The position numbers were made by a program, and so were the translations under genes. The notes beneath the pieces were generated by a model. It saw only the letters and a list, made by a program, of their open reading frames with translations, made no database searches and had not been told where the DNA came from. Below, in pieces: positions 33,439-33,870 of a DNA stretch of 33,870 nt (position 1 is the stretch's first letter; each line of letters begins with the position of its first letter). The stretch comes from Bacteroidota bacterium (lineage in GTDB: Bacteria; Bacteroidota; Bacteroidia; UKL13-3), in contig RGVD01000002.1 in NCBI GenBank assembly GCA_010027395.1, positions 1-33,870 of the forward strand, given 5' to 3'.

Positions 33439-33870
33439 TTAGGGAAGCAACCGCCTCCACCACGCCTTGGGTTTGCGGGGACCTTCGTCTTCGTAATAGC
33501 CGTAGCCATACCCGTAGCCGTACCCATAGCCATATCCGTACCCGTAGCCATATCCGTACCCGTAGCCATATCCATACCCGTAGCCATATCCGTAGCCATA
33601 ACCGTATCCGTAGGCGGTTTCGACTTTGTAATCATTGACCACAACGCAGGCATTCTGCATTTGGCCGTTGAGGCGCATGCCTTCCAGAATCTTGACCATT
33701 TCTTTGCGGGTATAGTTCTGCCGCATCACATAGAAATTGATATCCGAAAAGCGCATCATCTCAAAGGCATCCGCAATCAGGGTACAGGGCGGGGTATCGA
33801 TGACCACATGGTCGTAGCGTTCCTTGAGCCAATCAATCAATTCCCCAAAACGATCCGACAAGACCAATTC
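33439..33870 (-). CDS. wzc: BY-kinase (Wzc/CapB-like tyrosine autokinase), C-terminal end (runs off the window)
   Basis: The last 143 codons of a bacterial tyrosine kinase that controls polysaccharide chain length and export. The visible part contains RYDHVVIDTPPCTLIADA, the Walker-B-like strand of the CpsD/CapB P-loop domain, and FYVMRQNYTRKEMVKIL, followed by VVVNDYKVETA. A tail of nineteen Tyr-Gly pairs plus two Tyr comes next, then acidic (EDEGP) and basic (RKPKAWWRRLLP) ends. Tyr-rich tails are the autophosphorylation sites of this family, and YG tails are usual in Bacteroidota members. The Walker A motif and the membrane-spanning Wzz domain must lie beyond 33870. The 50 bp before tviB hold no gene. 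Confidence 0.92.
   Translation of the reverse strand, partial: ELVLSDRFGELIDWLKERYDHVVIDTPPCTLIADAFEMMRFSDINFYVMRQNYTRKEMVKILEGMRLNGQMQNACVVVNDYKVETAYGYGYGYGYGYGYGYGYGYGYGYGYGYGYGYGYGYGYGYYEDEGPRKPKAWWRRLLP
33499..33612 (-). repeat. 19 tandem 6-bp units encoding Tyr-Gly, with an 18-bp higher-order repeat
   Basis: An uninterrupted in-frame array of TAY-GGN units, 114 bp, in the 3' end of the kinase gene. Within it, an 18-bp unit (+ strand GTACCCGTAGCCATATCC) recurs four times at 33520-33591: two copies are identical (33538-33555 and 33556-33573) and two differ by one base (33520-33537 and 33574-33591). The flanking units show more synonymous change. Since units are multiples of 3, gain or loss alters the number of tyrosines without breaking the frame. 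Confidence 0.95.

Noticed and set aside
33414..33653. Met-Ala-Thr-Gly-rich minus-strand frame across the YG array
   Set aside because: It is the array read in a shifted frame; the Tyr-Gly frame is the continuation of the BY-kinase.

Overview
The window is the inside of one long exopolysaccharide/capsule (Wzx/Wzy-type) gene cluster from a member of the Bacteroidota. Every gene that can be supported lies on the minus strand, so transcription runs from high to low coordinates. Junctions are mostly tight: ATGA overlaps at 2598-2601, 8268-8271, 25656-25659 and 26912-26915, and otherwise small overlaps or gaps. This suggests one or a few polycistronic units whose promoter lies beyond 33870. I saw no convincing promoter, terminator, riboswitch, tRNA, rRNA, CRISPR array or insertion sequence. 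The Bacteroidota assignment rests on AT-rich leaders without Shine-Dalgarno sequences, a BY-kinase with a Tyr-Gly tail, a short exosortase with a small membrane partner, and the mix of accessory families.

Layout, in transcription order. (1) 33870-31047, GC-richer: the end of a Wzc-type tyrosine kinase with a (YG)19 tail, a UDP-HexNAc 6-dehydrogenase (TviB type), and a TviC/WbpP-type 4-epimerase broken by a frameshift. Together these would make UDP-GalNAcA. (2) 31046-30776: a gene-poor junction with possible coding remnants. (3) 30775-21904, very AT-rich: a PaaK/CapK-like adenylate-forming enzyme, the Wzx flippase, a GT-A-like glycosyltransferase, a GT4 enzyme, a Wzy-type polymerase and two more GT4-like enzymes. 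(4) 21886-18003: the UDP-L-FucNAc pathway fnlA, a cupin sugar isomerase/epimerase-like gene, fnlB (5' end damaged) and fnlC. (5) 18010-7273: two divergent NodB-like deacetylase paralogues, a CapA-type metallophosphoesterase, an AsnB-type amidotransferase, two ATP-grasp proteins and three GT4 enzymes, one resembling L-FucNAc transferases. (6) 7280-4762: a PglC-type initiating phosphoglycosyl transferase, a third ATP-grasp protein and a DUF218/YdcF membrane protein. (7) 4733-1: a PglE-like sugar aminotransferase, a short exosortase with an overlapping small membrane partner, a CapD/PglF-type UDP-GlcNAc 4,6-dehydratase, and the start of gmd.

Likely working model (inference). CapD/PglF-like and PglE-like enzymes make a 4-amino-4,6-dideoxy-HexNAc nucleotide. 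The PglC-like enzyme loads the first sugar phosphate on undecaprenyl phosphate. Six or more glycosyltransferases then extend the unit with L-FucNAc, possibly GalNAcA, and a Gmd-derived 6-deoxyhexose. ATP-grasp, AsnB, CapA, PaaK-like and NodB-like enzymes decorate it. Wzx and Wzy flip and polymerise it, and the BY-kinase controls export.

The most interesting parts are the exosortase pair embedded in the sugar operon with no recognisable substrate, the paired uncharacterised NodB-like enzymes inside a decoration module, and two nucleotide-sugar genes (fnlB, tviC-like) that each look damaged by a small deletion.
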